DNA of 64,000 nucleotides from Glossina fuscipes (lineage: Eukaryota > Arthropoda > Insecta > Diptera > Glossinidae). Position 1 is the first letter of the stretch; the number at the start of each line of letters is the position of its first letter. The stretch is from assembly GCF_014805625.2 (NCBI RefSeq), contig NW_023998416.1, positions 18,423,041 to 18,487,040 on the forward strand, given 5' to 3'. Positions 36,139-48,105 of this stretch are shown piece by piece. A model generated the notes under the pieces. That model did not search any database. It was not told the DNA's origin and worked only from the letters and a program-made list of their open reading frames with translations. The position numbers and the translations under genes are program-made.

Positions 36139-36350
36139 CGCCTAAGTGGCCAAGTTGGCAAAAGTCTCGGCTAGCAATTTCAATGGTCGTGGGTTCAAAT
36201 CTCAGGTGCGGTAGAGTTTTTTAATAAAGCCAAAAGCCTTAGATGCATGCTAGTGCTTTAAGACTTTTAGTCTTAGAATTTATTCCAACGCTGTTATGGT
36301 CAGAGTGTATCCTGTTACTCTGGATTCTTGTAGCTGCTGGTCCTTTTAGT
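36139..36350 (+). repeat. tRNA-derived SINE, copy A
   Basis: The head is tRNA-like, with an A-box region GTGGCCAAGTTGGC near 36145 and a B-box GGTTCAAATCT at 36192-36202. These are the internal promoter elements for RNA polymerase III. The body, with TTTTTTAATAAAGCCAAAA and TTTAAGACTTTTAGTCTTAG, is shared with the copy at 59.95-60.1 kb. The loss of cloverleaf pairing and the fused tail exclude a functional tRNA. The last 60 bases contain a small hairpin (CAGAGT and ACTCTG, 36301-36321). Confidence 0.8.
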
Positions 36351-38375
36351 CGCCGTCTTCATACACACGCACACACTTGCTTACCTCATCATCGTGAAAC
36401 TGCCGCTTCATCTAATTAATAAGTGTTATAATGAATTCTTTTTCATTTTTACCTATTATTTCTTAAGTCTAGTATAATGTGTGAACAATAGTGCATACCT
36501 ATGTTTCTATGTTTAATAAAGTATTCGTTTCAATTTTTCAGTTCATTATTTTTTTTTTTTTGCAAATAAGCTTTCTTACAGATTTCTTTTATTTTGCTTA
36601 ATTCATTTTCTTTTCTAGACACATTTCTTACTTCGTTTGATGTTCTTTTTCTTTCTTTTCCTCACATGGCGTTTACTAGATTGTTGTACTTTTATTCCTC
36701 CCTTTTAATTAATCCCGTTCTATTACTTTCACTTTTCATTTATTGAAACTCATGTTAATTGTTATATTAAAGCGAAAGCTCAACATCAGACTATCACTAA
36801 ATTAATGTAGATTTCGAAACAATTTTACGCGATTATTTCTCAGTAAGCCAGTAAATTGATTAAGCTTTTTCTATAGTCACTTCAGTTTTTAGAGATTTTT
36901 TTTTATGCAAAATTATTGGCATAAAAAGAATCCCTTCGCGATTTTTTGGATTTTTTGAACTATTGTTGAAGCGCTTAAGTCTTATTAAGCGACTCCCCCG
37001 TTCTTCCAACTCCACTATCATATCATAGACTGAATCTCCACTCCTAATTGCCGACTGTTGATCTGTCTCCTCAGAGTCGTCTCTTGTTCCGGTAAACAGA
37101 AAAAAGAAACGTGATATTTGCTTTATATAAAATCTACGCTTATACTACACAGACCAACTTAAGACTTTGTTCTCTTTTCAATCTTTTCTCTTTAAATGGC
37201 GCTACTAAAAGTACGGAGAATTATGAAAAGTAATCTTGATTAACGGAGTTGCGTTACTATATGTGACACTAGTCTTTTTGTAAAGAGCAATCAAAAAGTC
37301 GACCGACACATGCCTAAAGTTTTCAAAATTTGACAGGTTAAGGGCCTAGATACAAAAAAGAAAATATATTTTTAAGGTTATTGTGTATAAAAAAAGTGAG
37401 CAAAGACTTTATTCATCTCGCGAAACTTCATCTCAGATAAACAAGATTTGGAAAGCTAAAATACAGCTTATGACGACCAATCTCATGCCAATGTTAGGTG
37501 TTCATAAATAAAATTGGAATTAGGAAATTTCGAAGAGGAAAACGCATACCAAATAAGTCGGTCGGAACAGCAAGTTTACTCAACCAGTTAACGTCTTTTG
37601 TTGGTAACTCTCTTGCACTTGAAATGGATCTCCGGAAAGAGTTGTTGTTGAGTAAATTAAGGATTAGCTAACCTATTGGAAACATTTGAGGTCCTCTTCA
37701 CCACGTCGTGACTATTTATGCGCCGCAAAGGTCGAATTAATAGAAGAAAAAAGGCGTAAGAACAGTATAGATGAAACGAAGAGAGGGAAAGAGAAAGAGA
37801 GCGGAGAATCAATAACGCCTTAGGAATCATATAAAAAACAAAAACAATCCCGAGTTTGCAGGAAACTCAAACAATAGGCAAAACGGCAATAAGTGTGCAA
37901 ATAACGTAAATGCCAGAAACCGAACCCAACAAACCTTCGTTAAACGTGCAATACTGTAATAGCAATGGCAAAGAATGCTGTTCAACTTAAAAAAGAAATT
38001 GGAAAAAATTGAGCCAAAGCTATAAATACAGTTTATTTGCAATCATATGATGATAATATACAGGCATGTGACCAAATAACTATTGCTTTCCTTCAAATAT
38101 AAAAAGATTTTGCAGAAAAGTAAAATGTTCCTGCTAAAGAGAAAGAAGTTTCGCGTTTAACCATAAAAACGAAGAACATAACAAATGCTGTTGTGTTTAA
38201 TTTGCCAGGATTGCAATTTTTATGACCTGCTAAAGCAGCGAATAATGCAAGCAATTCTTTTCCCGAAAATGGTCGGAATCATCGAAGGCAAATAGGGAGG
38301 AGTCTTGGTGGACTTATTGATTTGGTGATTTATTACACCCACCACTCTAAGATATTGTTTTCTTCCAAAATATAT
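36351..38375. other. Gene-free AT-rich stretch
   Basis: Pyrimidine-rich sequence near 36430-36730 and no recognisable gene. Confidence 0.35.
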
Positions 38376-38379
38376 GTAA

Positions 38380-38640
38380 CACCTAAAAGGAAGCTTCAGA
38401 GCTACAAAGCTATAAAGTGTATATATTCGCGATCAGCGTAAAATTCTGAGTTAATTTAGCCATGTCTGTCCGCTAATGCGTCTGTGTGGTGTGTGTTGTT
38501 GGCACTCTCCTGGTCGTAAAACTGAAGATATCGGCTTCAAATTTCGTAGAAACATTGGGCGTTTCTGCACCCAGGTTGGTATTGAAAATAGGCTAAATTG
38601 GTCGGAGCAGAAGCGCGCAGTGTGACGTAAATTGAACGCA
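38380..38640 (+). repeat. Dispersed repeat R1, copy 5
   Basis: Contains AACACCTAAAAGGAAGCTTC, a GTATATATTCGCGATCAGCG stretch, CATGTCTGTCCG, ACTGAAGATATCGGCTTCAA and CACCCAGGTTGGTATTGAAA in the R1 order. Confidence 0.85.
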
Positions 38641-39417
38641 ATTCCTCCTTTTTTCTCTTTACTCTTTACGTGCGAAGATGGAAAAAATCATCCAAGGCAG
38701 AATGTTTAAAACTATTCTGTACACTCCTCAAATGAAGATATATTATCTGCCTAAAAATAGGTTAATTGCAAAATGAATATGACAGACATCGCGATTACGT
38801 TTTTCTTAATAATGCTAGCGTTACGGGAATCAAATAGAAGAACTTGGAGAATAGAATGCGAACAGCATAGTGGTGGGTATGCGAGATTCGGCTCCCTCCG
38901 AATATAACTTTCTTACTTGTTTTTTATATGATCTAAATAACGATAATTTTTTTATCGGCATAACTACTGAAGAAGTTGTTACGGACGTGGATATAAGCAA
39001 CCGATTTCGTAGTTTATTGCTGATGTTTTAACCATCATATCTTGCTTTGCGTGCATTGAAACCGAACGCTTTCCCAAATCGTTTTCGGCAATTCGCGTAA
39101 AGAAAATATGCAAAACAATTCTTAAAGTCAACGAGATGCGATACGGGTTGGACGGGGAGCGAGTTGGGCAGCTGTTTCTTTGTTATCACAACATAGTAAG
39201 TGAACAAATTCATAACTTATCTGTAACTGGAACATCCCCGGTTAATATTCACATAGAGATATAAAAATTTGTTGAAACTATTTTTCAAATTATTTTTTTT
39301 CATATAAATAGAGAAGCAACATGGATGTTTCTGGGGATAGCTAAACCTAGAATTCAGTAAGCAACTTAATACATATTCCAAATCACAGAATGACTTACTC
39401 AAGACCCTTTCAAACCA

Positions 39418-39439
39418 CATATGCATATATATGCATATG
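39418..39439. repeat. 22-bp perfect palindrome
   Basis: A perfectly self-complementary stretch built of ATGCATAT units, ending about 20 bases before the first frame of the LINE remnant. Confidence 0.9.
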
Positions 39440-39589
39440 TGACATCCATCCTTGAACTATGCTATTGTGCCAAATCCAAGTTTCTTCAATAAATATTATG
39501 AACAATACCAAACCAAACCAATATTTTACTGCTCAAATCTTATCTTTCATTATGCTTGATTTCTCTGCTGGAATGGTCTTTAATATATT

Positions 39590-40570
39590 AAACCTAGCTA
39601 TTTCTGCGCCCGTTCCGATCAAGCAACCTAGCCTTCGAAGTAGGCTCTCTTTAAGTAAAGCTAGGTCCGCGCTTGGGTTCATTAATATGTGGTCCAAAGA
39701 GCCGAAGGATCCTTATATTACAAAAAAGCTATACGTGTGCTTAGGTAGATCAATACTTAAGTATGCCTCGGTTGTGTGGTCTCCTTCCTATAGGTGTTAT
39801 GAAGATTTAATAGAATCACTTCAAAAGCACTTCTTGCTGTTTGCACTGAGGAATTCGGCCTTGGACTCACTTGTCTCTTCGCCTCCTTATGAAAATAGTT
39901 TGCTTCTGCTACCCTTAGCATCACTTGAGAAATGTATATTTATTCTTGGTGTCTCCTTCTTAATTAAGCTCATTAATAGTACTATCGATTCGTCCACATT
40001 ACTTGGTGAGATAAGCTTTAATGTCTCTAACTGTTTCTCTAGGCTCTTTATGTTCATTATAAGTCAACTCAAATATAATCATGAGCTAATTAACCCATTT
40101 AAAGTTGCTTGCAGATATCTAAATGATGTCTATCATTTAATCTTAATATCGGATCCTAAAGACAATTTTGCTTAAAAGGCGCGATTTACCTTTGTCGTAT
40201 TTAAACTAACTTTCAACCTTAATATCCCATTATGATTCGAAAATTAATTGGTGGTGTCTACTGTATCGGTTGCCAAACTTTGACATGTTTGCGATGCCTT
40301 AAGGGTTCACTTCCAATTTAGTTCTGTACAGTTTGTAGGTGTCTCTCAATGCTAATTGTGTACTTGCTGTTTTTTTTTCTTATTTATTTATACAAGAATT
40401 GCTATTTAATAGATATTACTTTAATTTTTCCTTATTTCCCCTTACGTACTTTATACTAGTTTTTAATATTAATTAGTATAAGATTTATTTCTAAGAGTCA
40501 ATTGAATTCGACTGTTAATTTGTTTTGGTTGCGCCTCATCTGTTACTACGTAAAATAAAACAAACAAAAA
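39590..40570 (+). mobile_element. Jockey-like non-LTR retrotransposon, 5'-truncated 3' end
   Basis: The end of the reverse-transcriptase ORF runs to a TAA at 40173-40175 (the open frame begins at 39459, but LINE-like sequence starts at about 39600). Characteristic stretches are ARSALGFINMWSKEPKDPY, SILKYASVVWSP, SLQKHFLLFALR and ENSLLLLPLASL. These form the C-terminal region found after the palm in jockey-clade elements. The catalytic part of the reverse transcriptase and the endonuclease are absent, so it is a dead 5' truncation, the usual outcome of incomplete LINE insertion. About 400 bases of AT-rich sequence follow and end in an A-rich tail near 40555-40577. The preserved frame over about 190 codons suggests a moderately recent insertion. 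Confidence 0.85.
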
Positions 40571-40577
40571 AAATAAT

Positions 40578-43500
40578 AGATGTGAACTCATAAAAGTGAG
40601 ATCAGTTATCTTCTCCAAGTATAGTGAAAAGCAACGTAATATTAATCACGGTCTAAAGTACTGACACACACCCAAGGCCGAGTCTCGTCCACCAGTCGGC
40701 AAAAAATATCGATTGAAAGAGTGACATTTATTTATATTTCTCCGAAATACAGAAGAAATTTTTTAAGAAATTAAAGTCAGCCTTAAATTTTTTTCTTTTA
40801 TATGAGCAATCAATCAGGGAATGTCCTTTGTAAGTGTAATACGATGATGATTAGAAAGAAAAGGGGAAAGAGAAAAAGAGACGAAGAGAGTTGGCCGTAG
40901 TCTAGTGGTGTATGCCCAATCGGCAGGTTATATACGTTTACCGGCAGAACTCATTATAGTTGCGAGCAAGTAATGGTCTACCAAGTTGGATTTTTGAATT
41001 CGCGAAAAACCCCGACTATGCGGACGGTCAACTTCAATTCGAGAAAAAACGAAAAATACTCAGAAGTGACGATAGGAAGTCTTAACCAATTTGCAAGCAA
41101 TCCAAAACAAACGCCCGTTAGTTACAATTAACACATAATAAAGTTTTAATTGAATACTCATTAAGATGCCAAGTTACATGTTGGTCAATAAGCAGAGTAG
41201 TTGATATAGCTACTTATTTACGCAATCATTACATTGAAAACTGTCTTACAAAGTAATGATGTTAAGAGATGATCATTATCATATCCAAGAACTTTGGGTT
41301 GCAGTCATCTCGGATAAAAAGCAGCAAAACTAGTGAGAGAAAAAGACAAGAAATTTATCATCGGTCGGTTTGTCTAACATGTTAATGGCATATCGATTGT
41401 ATGACGCAAACAATATGTAATTGATAGTGACTAGAGATGTATACCTAATTGAATGCATGGCAGTGAAACTGTCATACATATGCATATGGACTTGCAGAAG
41501 AGGTAATATATAAATATTTGCATTCGTGTCGTTTCCCACGGAAAATTGATGCATACTTTTTGGCAGTAAATCGTAAGAAGTTATATGCAGCAGAAAATAA
41601 TTTACATGTCGTATATAAGGTTTTCCATTGACTGAAATAAAAAATATCAAGAAGAAGACCGGCACAATAAAAAATGTGAAATGCTTATCGGAGGTGCCGT
41701 ACATACAACATACAACACATACTGTATTAAATAAACGACATAAGTAAGGCAATGGGTTCCATCTTGTAGGCCAATCCGGTTGTCCCTGTCGTCACATTTC
41801 AAAATTTTTCCCTTTTCTGCTATGAACGGGTTCTGTTAAATCATTAGCTATTGAAATCAGTGTAAATTTTTCGGAAAATTTTTGTTTTTCATTAGCTTAA
41901 ATGATCGCTCAACTAAACGGTCACTTTAGAGTTCTTTAAATGGTCAAAAAAATTGATTTTGCAACGTAATTCTTAGACAGTTTCCGTACACTTTAAAGCT
42001 TTAAAGCTTTAAAATTTATTTTCTTCGAAACATTATTTTTTAAAACGGACCAAACTATAACTCTTGCAAATTCCATTCGAATTTTTTACACTAAATTGAA
42101 ATTAACATTCTCTAGGTGAATATTTAAGGTATTTTCGATAAGTTAATTTAACGTCTTTCGAAAGAATCAAGAATCTCGAAACTTGAACTTTCCATTGACG
42201 TACTCGTAAGTTAGATAAAAATCAGTATTTTTAAGAAATCCTATCTACTCCTCTATAGGCATGTAGATTATATGTTTTTTTAATTTGCTGTTTTTAATGT
42301 TCAAATAGGCAACAAAACGGACGTGGGTGGCAGAGCTCCTTTAATTGAAGATGGCTTACGAGAATGGCTTCGCTGTTGCCCTTTTTTGGTATTTTTCCGA
42401 AATATTTTTTTTTTTTCTAATAACCAAAGATATACCTAATAACCTTCTCAAATATATATTACTCTACCACCCTGCCTGCTATTCCAAAAAAATGGTCAAA
42501 ATGCCTATTTTAGACTGTTACGGTAATTATTTAACTCAATACGTTTAGATAATTTAAAATATAACTAAAGTAGAAAAAAAAAGTAAAAACACTGTAATGT
42601 TTTACCATCAAATATCCTACACCACCCTACAGTTAGTCATATGTCAACTGCCATATTAGTCTTTCAGTGAGTCGAATATCTCCGAGTTAATTATTGGCAT
42701 AATTGAGAAAGTGCGGTTTTTTGCTAACCTGTCAAGATTGAAATTTCGTTTCTTTGCATACGTCCATTATGACGAAAGTTGAACGGTCAGATACCGATTA
42801 AGGGATGAGAATAATCAATTTTATAGATGCAATTGGGGGGATTGTACCAAGGTCTTACATCCCAGTTTCATTTTTTTCTAACGTACCTTCACATAGTGTA
42901 ATGTGTGAAGAGATAGTAGTAAAGAATATGAGTGTTTTTATTTAAACGAATAACAGACAGAGAATCGCAGAGTATGCAGAATTTGATTTTGCTTATTGGT
43001 TGAAAGGGCGACAAGAAAAAGTGGACTCGGCGGGGAGCCTCCATAGTCGCATAACTTTACACTTTACGATTGCGTTGGTTAACTAAAAAACTCCCATCAG
43101 TAATTCTATCCTAACGCCTGGAGCTGTTTATAGTAACAACATTGACACATTCTCCTTTTTCGCGTTTGTTAAATAAACTCCGTGTTAAGATGAATGATAT
43201 GTTTCCTTTAAAACTCATCCATTTGCCTCAAAAATATTTTTGCTTTCGTGATGTTGTTATAAAACCAAAGCACAGAAAACTTTTAAGTGTGCTGTGACAC
43301 GATATATCTAATATAATAAAATGTTTTTGAAGAATTTCGCTAAAAACATTAAATGAAATTCCTTTTAAATATACAAGAATACATATGCGACGTGGTATGC
43401 ATGCGCTCATTTATGCAATTTCCGTGCAAAAAGTCACGGGAATTGTTTAATAAAAATGTACAAATGGTTGATGATGAATCGAAAAAGATTTGGATAAACG

Positions 43501-46500
43501 GTAGAAGCACGCATTTCGCGCCTTCTTGTGCATTCTTTTATAGTCGTATTAGTTTTGTTCCCCATTTTATAAAAATTGATTCGTGTTAGTTATTTTAAAT
43601 GTAGTTTAAGTATAGATTTGCCTTGGTCGATCGTTTAGCTGGATTGAAATAAGAATGAAATGTCAAGGGTTTAGGCAAAGTATGTGAAATTTGCGCAAAA
43701 AGTCAACTCGGGTTGTGGATTAACTAAGTACTTCGTGAGTGTAAAATATCTTTAATAAAAATCTCATTATTTTTTTTTTTGTTTTGCAAACTTAAGCACA
43801 TGTGCACATGTAAATTGTTGGAAAGAAAAAAAAATACACAAATTCATACTTGCATGCCGGAAAAATTAATTTTATCTCAATCATACAAAAACGCTTGCGA
43901 AATATGTTTGACTTTTTTTTCGCATTATCTCAATTATTCGACACTTCGAGTAAGCCAAAGAACTGAGGAGTGTTTCAAAATGAATTGTGCTGTCACGCAA
44001 TCTTCAAAAGTTAAACGCCTTAGCATGGAATTATACACTAACTAACATAGCTTTTTATTCAGATTAATTCGAATTGGAGATTGCTTAGCTAAGCCATCAA
44101 AACCTTATGATCGAAAATTTTCCCTGTGCTTGCAAAAACCAGCAATTTTGCGAAAATTCTTGTAATACACTTGCACTTACGTTAAGCATTGCCAAAAGCA
44201 GTTTATCACTTCTTTTTCAAACCGACGACAATTTTCGTACGATTATCTTCATAGCGTATACATACATATATTGCTTAGTCAGTCAGTAAAGGGTTATATT
44301 CTATATCTGTAGACATGGTGGTAGCCAGGCAGAGTATATAGGGGAAGTTCTGAGTAGCATTCGTGTACGTTCGATTCTGTATGTTGTCTTCAATGGACTT
44401 AAAAAATAATCTTGAAAGATACGGCTTATAAGATATATAGTGATTTAGTTGATCTCAAATTCGAGACATCAATTTGAACAAGAAACATTTCTCTGGCGCT
44501 GATAAGGATATTATTTATGGATTACCAATATAAAGAGATTTGGGTGCATTAAAGAAACTTAATTACAAATCGAGTTACAAAAGCCATAGTCGAACAAGAA
44601 CTATCAAGAAAAACATGAAAGAGTGGCCGCTTGAAGTATGAATGCTTAAAAGCCAAAGCAACATGTGAGTCGTAGTCAATAGAAGACTGCCAGATTGGTA
44701 GGTTAACAACTTTGATGAGCTTTTCCACTTAGCCAAACAGTAACAGTGAAGTGTTGTGCTCATTACCAAAATTGAAGCAAAAATTTATTTTAAACTTAAT
44801 CCAGTGAAGAAAAGTCATTTTTCGATAAATGACTAACTCCAGCTCTTTGCATTCTTCTGACGCTCGGCTTTTATGTGAGCATATTTTTGAGTCATGTAGC
44901 ACAAGTTGAGTAATAAACGATGTAATCGCTTCTGAAAAATCGTGTGGAAAAAATTAAATCAAAATCTTTTAAATTTTTCGGAGGTAATTGAAGAAAATTG
45001 TAGTATAAATGTCCAATACGGTCCATGTTCAACATATCACCATGTTAGGCAGCAAAAAGTCGATTCAATAATGCACTGAACAAAGACAAGGACAAAATGC
45101 CGAAAGTCGGCAATTCTAGACTGTGTTTACTCAGTTCGCAGACTCATAGCTCGATACATAAAAGTAAAAACGAACAACACATACGTCTATAGATGAATTC
45201 AAAAATTTTTCGCACGAAGGTTAATGTGCACATTCACCAACAAAGAGTTTGATGTTATCAGCTGGAACGGTTGGCCCGCGTTAATTAGGAAACCGCACAA
45301 TTTCGATGGGATGGGCTCTACGTTGGGCCGGACTTAATGTTGCTAACAAAAGGCGACATTTTGAATCATCAAAAGTCAGACACTTTTGTGTATCGAAATA
45401 ATATCATCAAAAGGTCAGACGGCTGGAAGTTGTAACGGATAAATGCGCTTGTCATTGTCAAAATTGATTACTTGTAAATACCACATAATCACGTAAGCAG
45501 GTGATAATCATCTGGTTTTTTTTAGCAGACAACTGATTATCGCCAAGAGGCTAATCACGTACCATTGTTGCCAGTTTTCCAATACTTCCCGTCGAATTTT
45601 CGTTTACAATGCATTAATTACTAAGAGAAACGTAAACAATGAGATCCAAATTGACGTTTAGTTGTTTTGTATAAACAAACTACATATGGTGAACAATAGC
45701 CACTTTTTTTACATTTACCGATTTTTTTTTTCTTTTTCTTCACAATTCACAAATGTAATTTTAGACGCACCTAATTTTTCTTTAATGTTTTTAAATGTTT
45801 TGAATAAATAATTCATTTTCCAACGGCTGGCTATATTTTTCTATTGCAGCCGCTTTTTTACAAAATGCAACTCTAAAGGAAAGATTTGTATTGACTTTGC
45901 TTGGTTTATACTCAATTCTAGCGCAAATTTGTTGTCAATGGCAGTAAACTTTATTGTCGCCAGATTTGGCATACCTGAGAAAATGAGATTTGGCGATAAT
46001 CGCCAGCAAATTTACCAACATTGGCGATGTTGCTGCCTGATTATATGATAACCCCCCTGTTTTTTCAGTGAATTTACATTTAATTTTTTTAAATGACGAG
46101 ATAGTTTATTCGTTAAAATTTATTTTCTCACAGTTAAATACGGACTTATCGCTTGCCATGCAACCATGGGTATGGTTAATCTAGTTTCTTCATTTTTCAT
46201 GAGCTGATTAAGGTGCAACCTTTTAGATTCTTTAGCGAATTTTCTTTTATATTTTTAATTGACTCCAAACGCTTCCTTCGAAGAAGCAGGCAACAATACC
46301 CATAAGTCACTGTGTGAGATCAGTGAGAAATTTTAGGACGGACTTAACAATATTTTTCAGCTTTCCCTGCAGATCTGCAAAAGTTACATGATAACTTTCG
46401 AACATCGTCTGTCTTCTTGAGATCTCTTCAGATGGCGATAATTGTTTCTTTTACTGCCACCTAAGACCACCTGGAGTGAAATAATTCAATACACATTTCT

Positions 46501-47575
46501 TGTAATGTACTATATCGTATGCATGCGCCTTTCCTTTCGTATAGATTACGTGCCATTTTCTTTTATGAAACCTTTACACGCTTTCGTAGCAGGAAAAGCC
46601 AGTTATTTGAAACACACTTAAGGGGAAAGTATGCCTGAAATCCGAGCACACGCAATACACTACCAACTTACGAGTAAATTAATAAAAACCGTTAGCGGTT
46701 TCTTTTACGCGAGCTTTCAAGATGATACATTCCAGGTACTATATACACTGATTATATTTCATGAAAAAATTTATGGAAATACAATTTCTTTTGTTCTCTT
46801 TCCTTTTCTTTTTTTATTGTTTATAAATGCTTCTCAACACTATACAGATAATAGTACATGACACACGAACGAAAGTGTTTTAATATCTGTACTAAAAAAA
46901 TTTATATACGCTGTTAAAGAACATACAAAGAATGTGATCGTAAAAAACTGAAAATATGTAAATAAAGTAAAACAAAATGAAAGAGAAAAATGTGGAAATA
47001 GATAATAAAGCAATTTTTTAAATTTACGTTGATAATAAAATGATTTGACCTTTTATTAAATATAAATCGATATTTTAAATGCAGCAAAACGTTAAATTAT
47101 ATTTGCTTTATATGTTAGCGATAGATCTACGAGTTCAGATTTTATCAGATGAAACTAAATGAAAAGCAATAATGATTTAAGTCGCATACATGTCATGGGC
47201 TGATTAACGTCATCAAAATTTCATTTTGATTTACAGTTAAGCTAACAAATCCCTGTGTAGGCACTTGTTATAATCCCTCGGAGATAGAGCGGTCTATCAA
47301 GAGACCGTTAAAAAAATGCAAAGCAATTAATTCCGTTAGGCAACACGTGTGCATGCCGGCCGTTGTTATGTTGGTATGCAAATGTTTAATACTCGAAATA
47401 GACATGCGAAAAATATGTTAGTATATGTTAGTATATTAATACTAATGTAAGTATTCATGCGGCTGAATCTTTAATATTCAAAAGACAGTCCAAACACTAT
47501 AGTGAAACACGGCCCATCATTAAATATACCACACCACTTCGCTTAATACAGTTATTTATATAACGATATTTCAAA
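40578..47575. other. Gene-free stretch
   Basis: No supported gene. A 140-codon - frame (41330-41752) with a hydrophobic N-terminal segment has no known homologue to me. A tRNA-like opening (GGCCGTAGTCTAGTGG) occurs near 40896 without a convincing B-box. A GC-skewed segment at 45490-46060 has inverted GATAATC-type motifs at both ends. Confidence 0.35.
45495..46060. repeat. Possible non-autonomous DNA transposon (MITE-like)
   Basis: The left part (from CAGGTGATAATCATCTGG at about 45500) and the reverse complement of the right part (from CAGGGGGGTTATCATATAATC at about 46058) share a similar start and GATTATCGCC motifs at similar spacing. The inner right part holds a near-palindrome GGCGATAATCGCC near 45993. 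There is no coding capacity. No target-site duplication could be confirmed. Confidence 0.3.
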
Positions 47576-47579
47576 ATAA

Positions 47580-47760
47580 GGCGTTATGTGGGAAGTAGTT
47601 AAAAATGTGGTTCGATCCGAGCCATTAACAAATTTTATCAAAATATTTCAAAAATTGCAGCCAGTGGGCTGAACACAAGAAAGGAAGACGGACAGGCAAG
47701 CATAAATCAATCGGGAAATGTTTGTGAAACGATTGGTATAATAAAATGTGGCCCTCTCCC
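47580..47760 (+). repeat. Dispersed repeat R2, copy 4
   Basis: Contains TTCGATCCGAGCCATT, TTTCAAAAATTGCAGCCAG, GGCTGAACACAAGAAAGGAA, GACGGACAGGCAAGC and a TATAATAAAATG tail in the R2 order. Confidence 0.8.
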
Positions 47761-47959
47761 AGGTCCTTTTGCACAAACGGAGCAACGTATCAGTTTCAGC
47801 AAAGTTTGAATCAGCCCAAAAGCAATACCTATTGTATATATTGCAAGGAGATTGGTGGTAAGAGTTATGTTGCTAGAAAAGCTTATAAGAAGGAAAATCA
47901 CACATCGCTTCCTGTTAGATGAGACTGATTTCAATGTCGATGCAAATGCGTCAAGATTA

Positions 47960-48105
47960 GCGTCAGCGATTTAATAGGTAAGAATCACGATTGCCAAGTC
48001 AGTTTTTACGGGTTCAAATCTCCAATACGGCCGTAGCTGTGGTGGGTAGTAAGTCGGTAAAGACGTAACGGTTGGGTAGACACTAGGCTGCGCCCACCAC
48101 CTCCC
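47960..48105 (+). repeat. Possible tRNA-derived retroposon of a second type
   Basis: A B-box-like GGGTTCAAATCTCC lies at 48010-48023. It is followed by a GC-richer body with an 8-bp perfect inverted repeat (GTGGTGGG at 48039-48046 and CCCACCAC at 48093-48100). The A-box is weak. The body differs from the SINE at 36.1 and 59.95 kb. Confidence 0.4.

Noticed and set aside
36139..36215. Genuine tRNA gene
   Set aside because: The acceptor stem does not pair, and the sequence continues into a SINE body shared with other copies.
40895..41030. tRNA-like opening GGCCGTAGTCTAGTGG
   Set aside because: No convincing B-box or cloverleaf follows, so it is not called a tRNA or SINE.
41330..41752. 140-codon - frame with a hydrophobic N-terminal segment
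   Set aside because: It could mimic a secreted protein, but AT-rich DNA gives hydrophobic Phe/Ile/Tyr runs by chance, and I know no homologue.
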